From contig NC_088202.1 in the NCBI RefSeq assembly GCF_037126465.1, positions 31,170,213 through 31,234,212 on the forward strand: a stretch of 64,000 bases of DNA, written 5' to 3'. The position numbers and the translations under genes are program-made. This document shows positions 1 through 11,520 of the stretch, piece by piece. A model generated the notes under the pieces. The model was not told the origin of the DNA, did no database searches, and saw nothing but the letters and a program-made list of their open reading frames with translations. Numbering within the stretch: position 1 is the stretch's first letter; each line of letters starts with the position of its first letter. The DNA comes from Ornithodoros turicata (Eukaryota; Arthropoda; Arachnida; Ixodida; Argasidae).

Positions 1-167
1 AATTTTTCAGTCTTGCCACAGAGGCTCTCTCGAGCAAACGCAACAAAATAACCGATGCCCATTTCGAGCGCCAACTATTCTTCAAAGCAAATTCCATGGA
101 AATTGTCGGACCAAATGAAGCACGTGTCAGTTTTGATATGGTTGTGGCTCTGTAATAGCATGGTAAC

Positions 168-310
168 GTAAAAGTAACTCGTTACTATCGAGTAACGGGA
201 ACGCGTTCCTTTGGATACTTTGATAACGAGTAACGTATTTAGTTCCTTTTTTTCGTGGTAACGAGTAACGGTATTTAGTTCCTTTTTTTCGGTAACGTGT
301 ACAAGTCTGC
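168..310. repeat. GTAACGAGTAACG-rich repeat, possible hAT MITE end
   Basis: Short motifs GTAACGAGTAACG and TTTAGTTCCTTTTTTTCG recur two to three times here. Such GTAAC/GTTAC-rich ends are common in arthropod hAT-type MITEs. A GC-rich CCCGGGCCCGG tract follows at about 418-490. No matching opposite end was identified, so the family call is tentative. Confidence 0.35.
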
Positions 311-779
311 CCATAACCAACGGGGAAAACATTTACATGAAAATTAAACTGTCCAGTCCCGTGAAATATGCTCACGTACATGTCCCACCATGGCCGGCGT
401 TGACAAGCCCGTACTCGGCCCGGGCCCGGTGGCTGAAACCCGAGCCTGGCCCAGGCCCGCATAAAAAACGCAACGCCCGGCCCGGCCGGCTCGGGCTTTC
501 GGGTAAGCCCGTGCCCGTGCAGTGCTGTACTCCGAATTGCCGTCTGCTCACGGTCATGCCTTTTGCAGTAGCGAGCTAATACTGCTGTCTTCCACTCACC
601 AAGCCAGAACCTTGTGGCCACTCGCACAGATTACTGAGGTTCAGCCGGGATGCGACGGCGTCATCCGGGCATGCCAAGTGGCTCTATTGTTCGAACGCCC
701 GTTTAACTTCTTCACAAACTGGAAGTCTAACTTTACTTTCCGCTTACATTCCCTTTTACCGTTACTTCCGCCCGGGGAG

Positions 780-932
780 TGTAAGAATTGTGGAAGACAA
801 CGAGGACCTGCCCCTGCTACCCCTGCGGGCGTGTTGTTCTTCATTTTAGTTGGATAACGCAATCGCTCCTGAACAGTCAGCGTAATAAACCGTCGTAGCT
901 GGAGTCATTCTTTCCTCGTACACTTCCCAACA
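780..932 (+). mobile_element. BEL/Pao 5' LTR remnant (3' part)
   Basis: The segment ends in ...CCCAACA immediately before a primer-binding site and carries an AATAAA at 884-889, as expected for the R region of an LTR. The left boundary is uncertain: a TG at 780 is only a candidate. Family assignment rests on the adjoining primer-binding site, the gag-like start codon region at 987 and the gag relic at 5.1-6.1 kb. Confidence 0.45.
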
Positions 933-935
933 TTT

Positions 936-953
936 TGGTGCCGAAACCCGGGA
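936..953 (+). promoter_or_regulatory. tRNA primer-binding site of a BEL/Pao element
   Basis: TGGTGCCGAAACCCGGGA lies three bases after the presumed LTR end. It starts with TGG (complement of the tRNA CCA end) and has the form used as a minus-strand primer site by many LTR retrotransposons. Confidence 0.55.
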
Positions 954-986
954 ACCGCACCTCCTTGACGGAAGACATTTCCAGTC

Positions 987-1031
987 ATGGATCGACTAAA
1001 GCGCCAACGGGCCCTTGTGCAGCACGGATAA
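987..1031 (+). pseudogene. gag: Start of BEL/Pao gag, truncated
   Basis: An ATG 33 bases after the primer-binding site opens a frame beginning MDRLKRQRALV, typical in style of the basic N-terminus of BEL/Pao Gag proteins, but it hits TAA after 14 codons. Later gag sequence reappears at 5.1-6.1 kb, so the element has been broken by mutation and by insertions (P-like relic, MITEs). The gag call is inferred from position plus the downstream relic. Confidence 0.4.
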
Positions 1032-2053
1032 CAAAACTATACTCTAAAATCTGTACCTGCTACGTACCCGATGAAATAAGGGGTTAGTAAGGAACAGAGG
1101 GTTCATAGACGGTGCGCCTTCGAGAATTGTCTCATTCGTGAGGCTCGGGCTGAGGTTCGGTACATAGCGGGTCTGTGAAGTCTCCGACGGGTTGAACCGC
1201 CCAACTGCGTTGTGAACCCCCGCGAACCTTCCCCTCTCGGCCACGAAAAAGAAAAAAAAAAAGCCGATGTGTGCACCTCATGAATTTCTCGCCAACGGAA
1301 GGCAATCTTTTGCTTTGGGACGCTGTTGGCAGTATTCCAGACAGCCGCTTGCTTGCGTCCGTGTTCGTTCAGTCGAAACACCATCGAGTCACTCACGAAC
1401 TGGTGGTCGTATATAACAGCCATCTGAAAACCACAACACTAATCGTGCCTCCGGAAGGAGATGTTCGCAAAATGTCACGCGGAAAATTCCTAGGATGAAC
1501 TCTCACCTCAGTACCTATAGACGTTCGGGACAGTAGTACTTTCGATTTCTCGCATACGTTGCATAATACGCAAGTTGTTGCACATCACGTGCCGCGCGAA
1601 CGAGTGTTGTGACGCCATCTATGAGGGCTGGGTAAATGTTAGCAACGCTCTCACATTTTGCTCTGCCCTCTCGCTGATAACCCATGTACGGTGATTGTGG
1701 TGAGGGATAGCGGAGCGCCAGGCCAAGCGTGAGGCCAAGCGCTGGTCATGAGGAAGATAATGAGAATGATAGTGGTGGTGATAACTACAGTAGCAGCTAG
1801 AGAAAAGGGGAGACAGAGGACGTTTTTCTTCTCTCTTTCTTTCTCTTTATTTTTTTTGGGGGGGGGAGTATCAAATTAATAGTTGGGGCAGGAAAACAGA
1901 GTATGCTGCCCTACTCTGCATAATTATAAGGTGGAATAAATTACTATATTCTGCAACTCTGTTGCCGTAGCATACCTGTGTTTTGCATTGTTCACGCAGT
2001 GACATTATTTGCTTTATTGTTATTTATTTATTTGCCTCTTATATTTTCTATAG

Positions 2054-3236
2054 TGCAGCAGCTACGCCAAGAATGCACACGGCAGGCAATTGTGAGGACT
2101 CCAAGGACCACTACTCTGATTCAGTCACTGAGGGCGTCACGTGACAAGCTGCGGAAAAGTCTGTTTCGTGCTAGAAGAACTGCTTCGACAGCACAGCTAA
2201 GTACCTTGTCAAGAGCCCAGATAATTAACGGTGCATCACGGTATATGTCAAAGGAGGCACTTGAAATTTTCAGGGTTCAGTTGAACCTGCAGCGTTTTCG
2301 CAAGTATGTGCGCCGCTGGCCTGAATACTTCCGGGGTCTAGCCCTAAAATTGCACTTCATGGGGCTGAGGGCTTACAGTCAGTTCCTGGTCGGTTCCTGG
2401 CTTTGCCAACGCAGCATACCCTCAGTACTTAGGTAAAGGATATTCATGTGGAGCCTGGAGTGCTGCGCGAATTTCTCAATAGGCTGGAGGAGAAGCTTAA
2501 GGACTTACCAGTGAAGGACCGTACATGCATGTTGATGTTTGATGAGATGTCTATCAAGCAACACCTACAGTATGATCGCCGTTCTGATGTGGTGCTTGGT
2601 TTTGTTGACAATGACCAAGAGAGAGAACTTCAGTTGGCAAACTCATCAGCTGTTCTCGTAATGCTGTCCGGTACCTCTACATCGTCGGTCCAGCCCCTAG
2701 CGTATGTTCTGTCAAAATCCGCAGCTTCAGCACATACTCTGCAGGCTCTGCTCGTACAACTGCTTCAAAGGTTGCAAGCAGCAAATATTTTTGTAAAGGT
2801 GGTTGTCTGTGACCAAGGTTCAAGCAACTGTGCCTTAGCTAGAAATTTGGAAGTATCCCCCTCACAGTCATATTTTCTTGTGAATGACCACAAGGTGTAT
2901 TTTATGTTTGACCCTCCGCAGCTGATGAAGACAACCCGGAATATTTTGCTCAAGTATGACCTTCTGAATGGGAGTGCTGAGAAAAAGGTCTAGTGGGCTT
3001 TCATCAAACAGTTCTACGAGAGTAACTACCACCTCAAGGCACGCCTTGCACCGAAGCTTACAGAGAACCACATCAACCCAACAGTGTTCAACCGCATGGG
3101 GGTCAAGCTTGTAACGCAAGTCCTTTGTGACAGCGTGTCAGCAGGTATTACGGTTCTCATTGTAGTGGGACAGATGCCACCTGCTTCTGCTGCGACATCA
3201 GATTTCTTGCAACAGATAAATATTCTCTTTGATACC
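2054..3236 (+). pseudogene. P-element/THAP9-like transposase relic
   Basis: An exon begins after a pyrimidine-rich ...TTTTCTATAG acceptor. The reading frame gives the central part of a P-element/THAP9-type transposase: an N-terminal helical stretch, then FDEMSIKQHLQYD, VVCDQGSSNCALARNL and FMFDPPQLMKTTRNILLK, which correspond to the RNase-H-like catalytic block of that family (DEMSIK and D-PP-LMK signatures). Lesions: a frame change near 2.40 kb (a duplicated TTCCTGG-like stretch), an in-frame TAG near 2.43 kb and another TAG at 2991-2993. Homology continues past it (about 80 codons, ending near ILFD at 3236), after which the C-terminal GTP-binding-like and SQDHLE regions are absent. No THAP exon was found upstream. 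It sits within the BEL/Pao relic and is certainly non-functional as it stands. Confidence 0.85.
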
Positions 3237-3665
3237 CGGCGGATGGCATGGTGGTGTTATACGCGTTTCATATTTCCAGACTGCAACGTGCTTATGTGGA
3301 AAGGCACCGGCATGTACCTGGACATTTTGTTGTTTCCTACTTACAACGCCCACACCATGGAAATTCTTTGTCGCAGAGATCAAGGGAAACGATGTAGCCT
3401 CCGTTGATTTCCAGACTGCAATGTGCTCGTGAAGAAAGGCGTTGGTATGTAGCTGGATCTTTTTTACTCGTTACTCGCTACACTGTCACCATTCATATTC
3501 TTTGTCGCAGGGATCAAGAGAAAGGTTGCGGCCTTCGTTGGGTACAAGTATCACTGTTTAGGGTTAGTCTTAGGCAACAACTATTTTGTTACGTCGATAA
3601 AACTTACGGGTTATGGTATGTGGCACCAGGAGGAGCATGGAAAACGGAATGCAGACAACAGGTGA

Positions 3666-3820
3666 CCCAAGCAACAAAATGTACTGAAAGTCGGGTGCAA
3701 TAGGGGTGGACGGGTAGGTGGAAAGCCTTGAACAGACTCGTGAAACTAAGGAACATCGATAAGACACATACCGTCCACCCCTATTGCACTCGACTTTCAG
3801 TACATTGTGCTGCTTCGGGA
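3666..3820. mobile_element. MITE family A: 155-bp foldback
   Basis: A hairpin element with ends CCCAAGCARCACAATGTACTG and GTGGACGG inner arms. The left arm AAAATGTACTGAAAGTCG is mirrored by CGACTTTCAGTACATTG on the right. Two more copies lie head to head at 25823-26130. Confidence 0.75.
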
Positions 3821-4711
3821 GCGTGGAAGCCTATCTCCGAGAGGCGAGTTTGCTGATCGCACTTGTTCATCTCTCCCATACAGATATACTTACAAACGGT
3901 CACTCCGTCGTTCGTTCTGCTAGGTTGAATATACAGGGAATTGAGTTTTGTGTCATGTACACCCATAAATGTGAACACTGCTTCATAGCTTGCTTTGAGA
4001 GAAATAAATGTTTCGAAATTATTCGTTTGCTTTGTTTCTGTTTCTTCATGGCGCCGACGGTTGAAAATTCAACGAGAGGGCAGGGAAAGGGTAACTTCTG
4101 GAAAACATCCAAAATGAGAGGGTGATCTGTACCTCATGATCTTAGCGGCTTCGTGGTACCCTCTAAATCAGCGGTTAGATTATTGCAATTTTTTACCCTC
4201 TGAATAAGCGGTAGCCAGACGGTACCAGATTTAGAGTGTAGCGGACGGACCTTCTTGAAGCATCCTCTCCTTCTTGTGAAGACCTTCAACTGAAACTCTC
4301 CCTTAATTCTCACAATGAAAGCCACCACATTGGCAGGTATGTCTCTGCACTCATGAACGAAGCCGACATTGACGGAAGCGGAGAGTTGTGACCAGCTATC
4401 CCTTACGTGCGCAAAGGCGATAGCGTACTATGTACTAAAACTCTCTATTAGCTGCAATAAGACTAAAGATGGAAACGTAACGCAATGCTGCACCTTTAGG
4501 ACAAAGGTGATGCACTTCACAGAAAATACATTGGACGTACGGAGAACATGATCATAGTTCGTTCATAGCTCGATCATAGTTGGTTTTTGCGACGTAAGGC
4601 CACGAATTGCTATTGTTATTAGAGCACATGGTACGTGGTACTAAATGGTACTAATACAGTGCGTTACATGATCATAGTAATCTCGCGACGTAAAGCCACA
4701 AATTATTATTA

Positions 4712-5053
4712 CAGTAAAACCTCGTTAATTCGGATTTCAAGGGAGCGCAAAAAAAATTCGGATTATCAGGGTGTCCGAAATAACGAATTTACGTCAAAAA
4801 AACGATTATCTTTATTTTTTTTTACACATCTCATGTACCTCTAGTAGAGTTTCATGTACCGCTCTTTTTCGCGTTTGTGACAGCCGACTGTCCGGCCCGA
4901 CGTCCGAATTATGCGGAGCCCGCTCAATTTTTTGACGAATTAATGAGAGCGTCCTGCCATAGAAATACATGGTTGTCTTGACGGGACCAACTGGAGGAGC
5001 CGAATTATCCGAAATTCCGAATTAACGGGGGTCGAATTAACGAGATTTTACTG
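4712..5053. mobile_element. pogo/Tigger-like MITE, 342 bp, TA target site
   Basis: Begins CAGTAAAACCTCGTTAATTC and ends in the inverted form (...GAATTAACGAGATTTTACTG), flanked by TA on both sides as expected for Tc1/mariner-pogo insertions. It interrupts a local repeat (GCGACGTAAAGCCACAAATT ... TTACAGCACATG), another copy of which at about 4587-4630 lacks the MITE. No transposase inside. Confidence 0.8.
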
Positions 5054-5099
5054 TATTACAGCACATGAAACGTACACCTTGAAATTATCACCCAGGCCT

Positions 5100-6062
5100 C
5101 GCTAAGCGCCAACCGATATCTCTCCCAGCACACAATGCAGCAATCTGCAAATACAGGCTCCGCACATCCCGCAGCCACCAATACTTCTTCGCCACGGTCT
5201 GCAGCAAACACAACTAGGTTTTGCAAACTTCACATTCATACGTTTGCAGGCGACTTGACTGATTAGCATTCCTTTCTCGACCAGTTCTGCTCTGGCATTC
5301 ATGATAACCCAGCCCTGTCTACAATCGCCAAGTTTCAGTATCTATGTTCCCTTGTTAAAGACAAGACTGAATTCGCCATCAAAGGACTGGATCTCACGGC
5401 AAGCCGCTGCTGCCGCCAACCCAGCCGCTGTCCAGAGTTTACAACAATAATTTAGGAAGAAAAGTCGCCTCATATCGGACCACATGGCCCATCTTCTAGA
5501 GCTCCCTACTATTCACTCTTCGGACGACGTTCCGAACTTCGTTCACTGTACGACATCATTGCAGTCTGAATTTGAACAGTCCGAAACTCGAACAGCCTGC
5601 AAGTGCTTGAAACCGCCTACAGTATTGTACTTTTGGCCGCCATACTGCGTAACCCCTTTTTACCTCAAGCTAGAATACTACCGACAAACAACAAAAATCC
5701 ACAGCGGTCTACAACCTTGCCCAAGATTCCGACACTCTTTCTTCCCTCCTCTCTTTCCCACAAAAGGAAATTGAACACACAGAGCGTATGGTATTGCGCA
5801 AAAGGGAGTCACCCACAGTACAGTTCGGGAACTCCTTGCTATCAGCATCACTCGGTAAAATCGCTTCTGCTGCAGCTTTGAACACCACGGCACATGGCAC
5901 ACCCACGGAGGCGACTTCGGTCCCCTGCATTCTTTGTGGTTCGGATCGACACTCAGTGGTTGCCTGCACATCCAACTTGACCCGTGAGCAAAAGTAGCAG
6001 AAATTACGAGCCGCTGGCTGCTCCTTCAGATGCGCTAAGCGACGATACCTCCCCGCAAATGC
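5100..6062 (+). pseudogene. gag: BEL/Pao gag relic (DUF1759-like region plus zinc knuckle)
   Basis: Across frames this segment reads as Gag of a BEL/Pao retrotransposon. Seen: KLHIHTFAGDL and LSTIAKFQYLCSLVKDKTEF followed by AIKGLDLTA (the DUF1759-like core), and near 5.92-6.03 kb CILCGSDRHSVVACTSNLT followed by GCSFRCAKRRYLPA, a Cys/His knuckle pair. The frame changes several times and contains stops (for example in the GDL-TD-stop-HSF stretch and a TAG after TREQK), so it is decayed. No protease, reverse transcriptase, integrase or 3' LTR was recognised downstream. It probably belongs with the LTR/primer site at 0.8-0.95 kb. Confidence 0.7.
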
Positions 6063-8836
6063 CGAACGGCCACAAAGCTCACAACTTATATTGAAAAGTG
6101 TTTATGGAAAGTATTTAGATACCTCTTTCAACAAAGCATTTTCTATTTATATTTAAATACTCAAAAAATGTATGTATGCCCATCCCTGAACGAAGCAAAA
6201 AAAAAAAAAAAATCTCGTTTCGCTGCATGCTGCTTAGTCACACGCTACACCAGCAGGGGGTACTGCTGGTGCTGTCCCAGTAGCTGATCTCTGCGCTGCT
6301 TTAGTGGACACGGCCCTCTTCGCGACGGTGCCGTCTTAACCCATCCGTATACGTGAGTATCACGGTTTCATATTCGAGACCGTATATACTTCTGTGCACA
6401 GTAACTGCCGCCAACACGAGATGGTGCGTACGTCGGAAGCACTCGCGGATCGCGGACGCAATGAAATGTGCGATCAACAGATACTCTCGAAACCTACAGC
6501 ACTTTACAGTGTCCCGTCTCTCCTTATTCCAAGCGCCTGAACATACATGCGCACACATACGAAATAAATCGAAAAAAAAAAGAACAAGAACAACAATAGG
6601 CCGTGCACGGAGTGTTGAGATGATATACCTTCGCACACCTGCAAGACGAGTGTCCTCGACGAAATCGAAGCTACTGAGCTTGAGGTCACACGGTCGAGGG
6701 CGACATCACTGTCACCTTCGCGCTCGACTAAACAGTTGCTAATGGCTTCTGTTACCCGAGCCGCACTGCCGGACACAATGTGGATCGGCGCCCAATCGCG
6801 ATAGCGGCATTCCTGTTCGATGAACCTGCGCCGTCCGCATAACATTCAGGATCCTGGTTTTCATAAAAGGGAGAAAGCGGGGTAGTTGGTACAAGTTCTT
6901 ATGGGCTTACTAAAACAATAGACGCGGACAAGGAGATAGAACATAAATGGGACATAAATGATCTGCAGGCAGTTTGTCCCATTTATGTACTATTGTCCGC
7001 GGCTATTGCTAGAGTGAGATGATATGTCCTGCTTTTCGTTTGATACCACTCGGGCGAGCTAGCCACGTTACCCACTGAAGTTGTAAATTAAAAGGAGACA
7101 TTCGAGAAAATGCTCAAATGATGTTTGCCTGAACGAAATTTAGATAAATAAGATAAATTTAGATAAAGCGTACGTCGGACACACACATGCCGAACCAGAG
7201 ATAGTACCGAACCTAAAAGGAGAATATAAGTCATGTTTCGAGTACGGCCAGCACTATGGTGTGCTGGGTACCATACCAGCTATTCGCGTTTTTCGGCAAA
7301 TCGACGCCACACAGCGGTGAAACTTGGGACTAGCCAAACCAGGTACACCCGGCCGACCCCGCGTACACTTGCGGAGAAGTCGCTGCTTTTCGCATGAATC
7401 GCTGAGCTGCACCCGTATTTTGCTGTTGAAATCATGGATGAAGTAAACATTGCAGACAACGCGACACACACAATGCGACTCTGCGCGCCGAGGGGATAGC
7501 CAGTTTGTATTTCCGCGTTTTCTTCTTTCCACACATAGAATACCGTCTACTTCGACGCATCCTCGGAAGAAATGGATTGAGCGACTCAAAATCAGCAAAC
7601 CTGTTACATCAGCAATGCTTGTGTGTGTCTGGCAGAGCTCTTGGAGCGGTACTACCTACATATCTAATGAACGTTTTCTTTTTCCCTTTTTTTTCTTCTG
7701 AAGCACACTTCCGTGCAACTCATGTCAGGAGGGGAAGCAAAAACTTGTCTAGACAAAACAGAACAAGTTTGTTTCAAACTTGAATAGCCATTATGTGTAA
7801 GAAAGCGCAAAGGATAGCGTGAAAACGTATACCAAGTCAGTTTTGTAACTCTGCATTTGAATCAGCTCGTCAAATCACCTGGGAAAGAACGCAGAAAGAA
7901 TGCGACGTTTCGTTAAGGTTTCCCGAAAACATGCGCACCAGTGACACACGTATGTCGCAACGTTACCGTGTAACTTGTAAACTGCAGCACAGATGTCGTG
8001 CACTTGCATGTCTCTCACATTCCTGCAGCGCAGGACACTCGCTGCTTGCGATTTCGGCCTCGCAACCGGTAAACGTGAAATTCATCTTCACGAAGCGTGG
8101 TTGATACGCGACAACTATAGCCTTCTCTTTGGACAACCCGGTTACGCCTGCCAGAAGTATATGAGCAGCGTTTAATACTCGTTCGCCTTCAACACATCGA
8201 AAATTGACATTGCAGTTCAGAAATCTCAAAATCGAAACTAAGCGACAACCTGGATACGTCCGCCATGTTGGAGTTTAGGTGCGGCACCTACAGGTCACGA
8301 AAAACGCGAATAGCTCGCCATACCAGGACGGCGCCGGCGAGCCAAGGGAGCACGAACGTCACATTGCCTGCGTCAATCCTCCTTGAAGTGCGCAGTCCGG
8401 TCCGCGGACAGCTGGCGAATGTCCGTGCTCCGGATCTACGTCGCTCAGACCTGTGTTGTCCGCATGTAGGAGAGATCACTATCGCTGCGAAACCACGATT
8501 GTGAGCGATCTGGATCCCGCGCAAGTGCGAGCGGGGAACCACATCAACATCGCTTATCATAGGACCGCAATCGACATCACTTATTTTATGCAGAGGGTTG
8601 TTAGTAGCGAAGATTCACTATATCAACGATTTCAGCCGTGACCACGTCTCCATATTAATAATGATGTCTCCACACTCCCAAGGCTCATCCCACCCCAGCT
8701 GACTCGTGATTCCTTCGTGGGCGAACTAAAGCAAATGATGCTATGTGCATCATTCTGCTTTCGTGTAGTCTCACTTGTGCTTGCATCGAAAGTTGGAGAC
8801 ATGCAACTGAGTATTCGTCGTACTTCGAGAGATATA
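6063..8836. other. No recognised gene; small inverted repeats only
   Basis: Nothing coding was recognised; ORFs here are short and without domain character. A hairpin at about 6906-7010 pairs GCGGACAA/ACATAAATGGGACA with TGTCCCATTTATGT/TTGTCCGC. A second short inverted pair (AGCTATTCGCGTTTTTCG) is at about 7278 and 8296. An A-run is at 6197-6211. Confidence 0.5.
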
Positions 8837-9220
8837 CAGGGTGGTCCCCCAACAATGATAGAAATTCATAGTAAAAAACGTAGGCCCCGGAGAGACATGC
8901 GGTCAAGGTATTTTTCTGCCAATAACTTTTGCCACATATTGGTAACATTTTTATTTCATTTCAGTTGACGGAAAGTTCATTTCTTGAATTGAACTCCGAA
9001 ATTCCCCAAGGCAACCTAACGTTTTATTCGCGGAAATGGCTTCCCCGTGGTCAATTTACTCAGTATATCACATAATCCCACTGGGAATGCAATGGCAATT
9101 GCCGCAATAAATTCGCCGAAAATCCGTGGAAATGAGCCCTTGGCTCCGCCTCTTTTTTGACGGCTGTTAGTTTGAGCGCCAAGCTGCGCAGAAAGGAGGT
9201 TACATTGACACGCCACACTA

Positions 9221-10987
9221 GGGTCGCATTTTTTTTATTCAACCCGAGTAACTCGCGAGTTTGGTGTGACGTAGCATCACGTGTACCCTGGAGCAGCCAC
9301 CCTTCGCCGGGAATTTTCGAACGGTCGGAGTCATTCTGCGCTCGAGATGGCGGGCGTTGAAGTTTCGATTTGCGCCAGGTTGTAACGCGTATTCAGAAAG
9401 AGGAATGGGGACAACAATATGTTTCTATTTTCTCTGGAATCCGGGATGAAATCGTGCGCTATTAGCACTTAGGTGTTGTTACTTGCTGCTGTTACTATTG
9501 TTACTTCCTGTGTGGCAAGCAATCCTCAGTAAAACTTGCATGTGTACCTGGTGGTCAAGCCTGCATTCCTCGAGAATTTCTCGAAGGTGTAGTTCGTTAT
9601 CGGGACTTCTGGGTTTTAAAAATTAGTGAAAGCGTTTGAAAGCTAAATATCGCATATGCTAGTGAAAGAAGGTCATATACGGAAACTAAAAATATAAAAA
9701 TAATAAAATAGTGTGGTCTAGAACCTTTTTATATGCGTTTGAATAACACGACCTCAAGCACTTCTAGAGCAGGACAACCGCGGCCTTGCTGAGCCTAACG
9801 CATTTGGAAGTTGCCATCCTGTGAAATGTAGGAAGCGTCAAGTTAGGTCAGGTTAACGCACCTCGGTGAGGTCAGCCCAAGTTAGGCCAGGGCACGTTTT
9901 CGTTTTGTGTGTGTGTGTGTGGGGGGGGGGATATTCTCGCCAGCACGAGCCTGTGCCGCCGAAGTGTCTTTGCCTCCTAAGCCCACATGGCGGTTACGTT
10001 GAAGAAATCGGCGACACAAGTTAATTTTTATGTGCTTCACACAACACTATGACCTTCATTCGCTGTAACAATTCTGCAATAACTATATAAATGTTTTCTG
10101 GTCCGCTAGAAAAGATCAGTGGTCGATATCTCTGTTAAACTGGTAGATATAAATGTTTTGTGGTCCTCCGATTGAAAATAAGCCCCTGAAAATGCAGTCA
10201 CACCAGAGAAATTGCCATCAGCGAACTCAGACAAACCTGGATAAAGAATGCGAACGCCCAACTTGAACTAATCTGATAATAAACTAACATGCTGTGCCGG
10301 CGCGTCCGCCTTACTAAGAACAAGGTCGTTAAAATGTGGCTTTCATTCGCTAAAACAACTTCGAGTGATGTCGAAGAGAATATCTCCAATATCCGCTTCT
10401 TAAACACGGAATGCCATCTTACCAAGCAATCGAGCATTATCCATGTTTCGAGGCCGCGAATTTCTGAGAGATCAGGAATTTCGCAAGCGGAATATCACAG
10501 CCCCCAAAAATAATCATACGGTATGAATAACATGCTGTATGACCAAGCCTACAGTATTGCAAAATACTTGCAATTCCAGTTGAATAAAAAACAAGCCTTA
10601 TTTAATGCAGACGCGGGTACGCTGTGTACACTTTGAAAAATGAACTACATTTCTGATTCAACCTTCTATCTTGGTAGTAATCTTTCAGTAGGTGACAGAG
10701 ATAACATTGGAAATTTTTCCCAAACGAAAAGCTTTCAAAACTCGGTAATCACCAAGCAAAAGAGGGCCAACTGTCGTGCATAGCAGACGACAAGGCCACG
10801 CGTGCGTGTGTCTGACGTCATAACCCCAGCTTGCCCTGCTTTGGAGCGGAGTCGAGACGAGTTGTTACCATGGTGAACTCTGGCCATTTTTCCCCGCAGA
10901 GTTATGACCTCATTTCCGCAACCCTGGCTACTCTTCGCCCACTTCGAGTCACTCGGAGTTGCCAGGGTTCAATAAGAAAACGCACCC
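9221..10987. mobile_element. Probable non-autonomous Harbinger relative
   Basis: Its left end GGGTCGCATTTTTTTATTCA followed by ACCCGAGTAACTC matches the Harbinger end at 11122/11294, and its right end (GTTCAATAAGAAAACGCACCC, ending about 10987) is the inverted form. No gene was seen inside. A (GT)n-G9 microsatellite lies at 9906-9929. Boundaries and target duplication are not certain. Confidence 0.5.
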
Positions 10988-11121
10988 TAGGGGGCAAAGG
11001 GCTACAAGCCTTACCCACGGAACAAACACGCGCGGTGAGTGCGGGAATCAGAGCTATCTTATCATAAATGAGGTCACCCGACGGCTTCTAACCTTTTCCC
11101 CCCTCGTGTGACGTGTCAATA

Positions 11122-11465
11122 GGTGCGTCTTTTTATTCTACCCGGGTAACTCGGGGGTAACCCTTACTGGACGAAAAATCGATGGTGACGGAAGTGACGT
11201 CATAACCTACCGGCGAGAATTCGACTCTCGTCGCTCGAGGGTTATTCTGGGTACCTACTCTCACTGACCCAGCTCAGCAGGTGGGTAGCAAAGGGTGCGT
11301 TTTTTTATTCAACCCGGGTAACTCGGGGGTAACCCTTACTGGGCGAAAAATCGAGGGTGACGGAAGTGACGTCATAACCTACCGGCGAAAATTCAACTCT
11401 CGTCGCTCGAGGGTTACTCTGGGTACCTACTCTCGCTGACCCAGCTCAGCAGGTGGGTAGCGAAG
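11122..11465. repeat. 172-bp tandem duplication containing the Harbinger left end
   Basis: Two adjacent copies (11122-11293 and 11294-11465) each begin GGTGCGTYTTTTTATTCWAC and run through CCCGGGTAACTCGGGGGTAA, GTGACGGAAGTGACGTCATA and CAGCTCAGCAGGTGGGTAGC. They differ at a handful of positions. The terminal inverted repeat of the element is therefore present twice on this side. Confidence 0.85.
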
Positions 11466-11520
11466 GGTTATGACGTCACACGATTCAAGTGAGAGTCCCG
11501 CTAACTTTCGGGTTCCGAGC

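Noticed and set aside
372..579. GC-rich frames on both strands
   Set aside because: CCCGGGCCCGG low complexity; frames open on both strands because of base composition.
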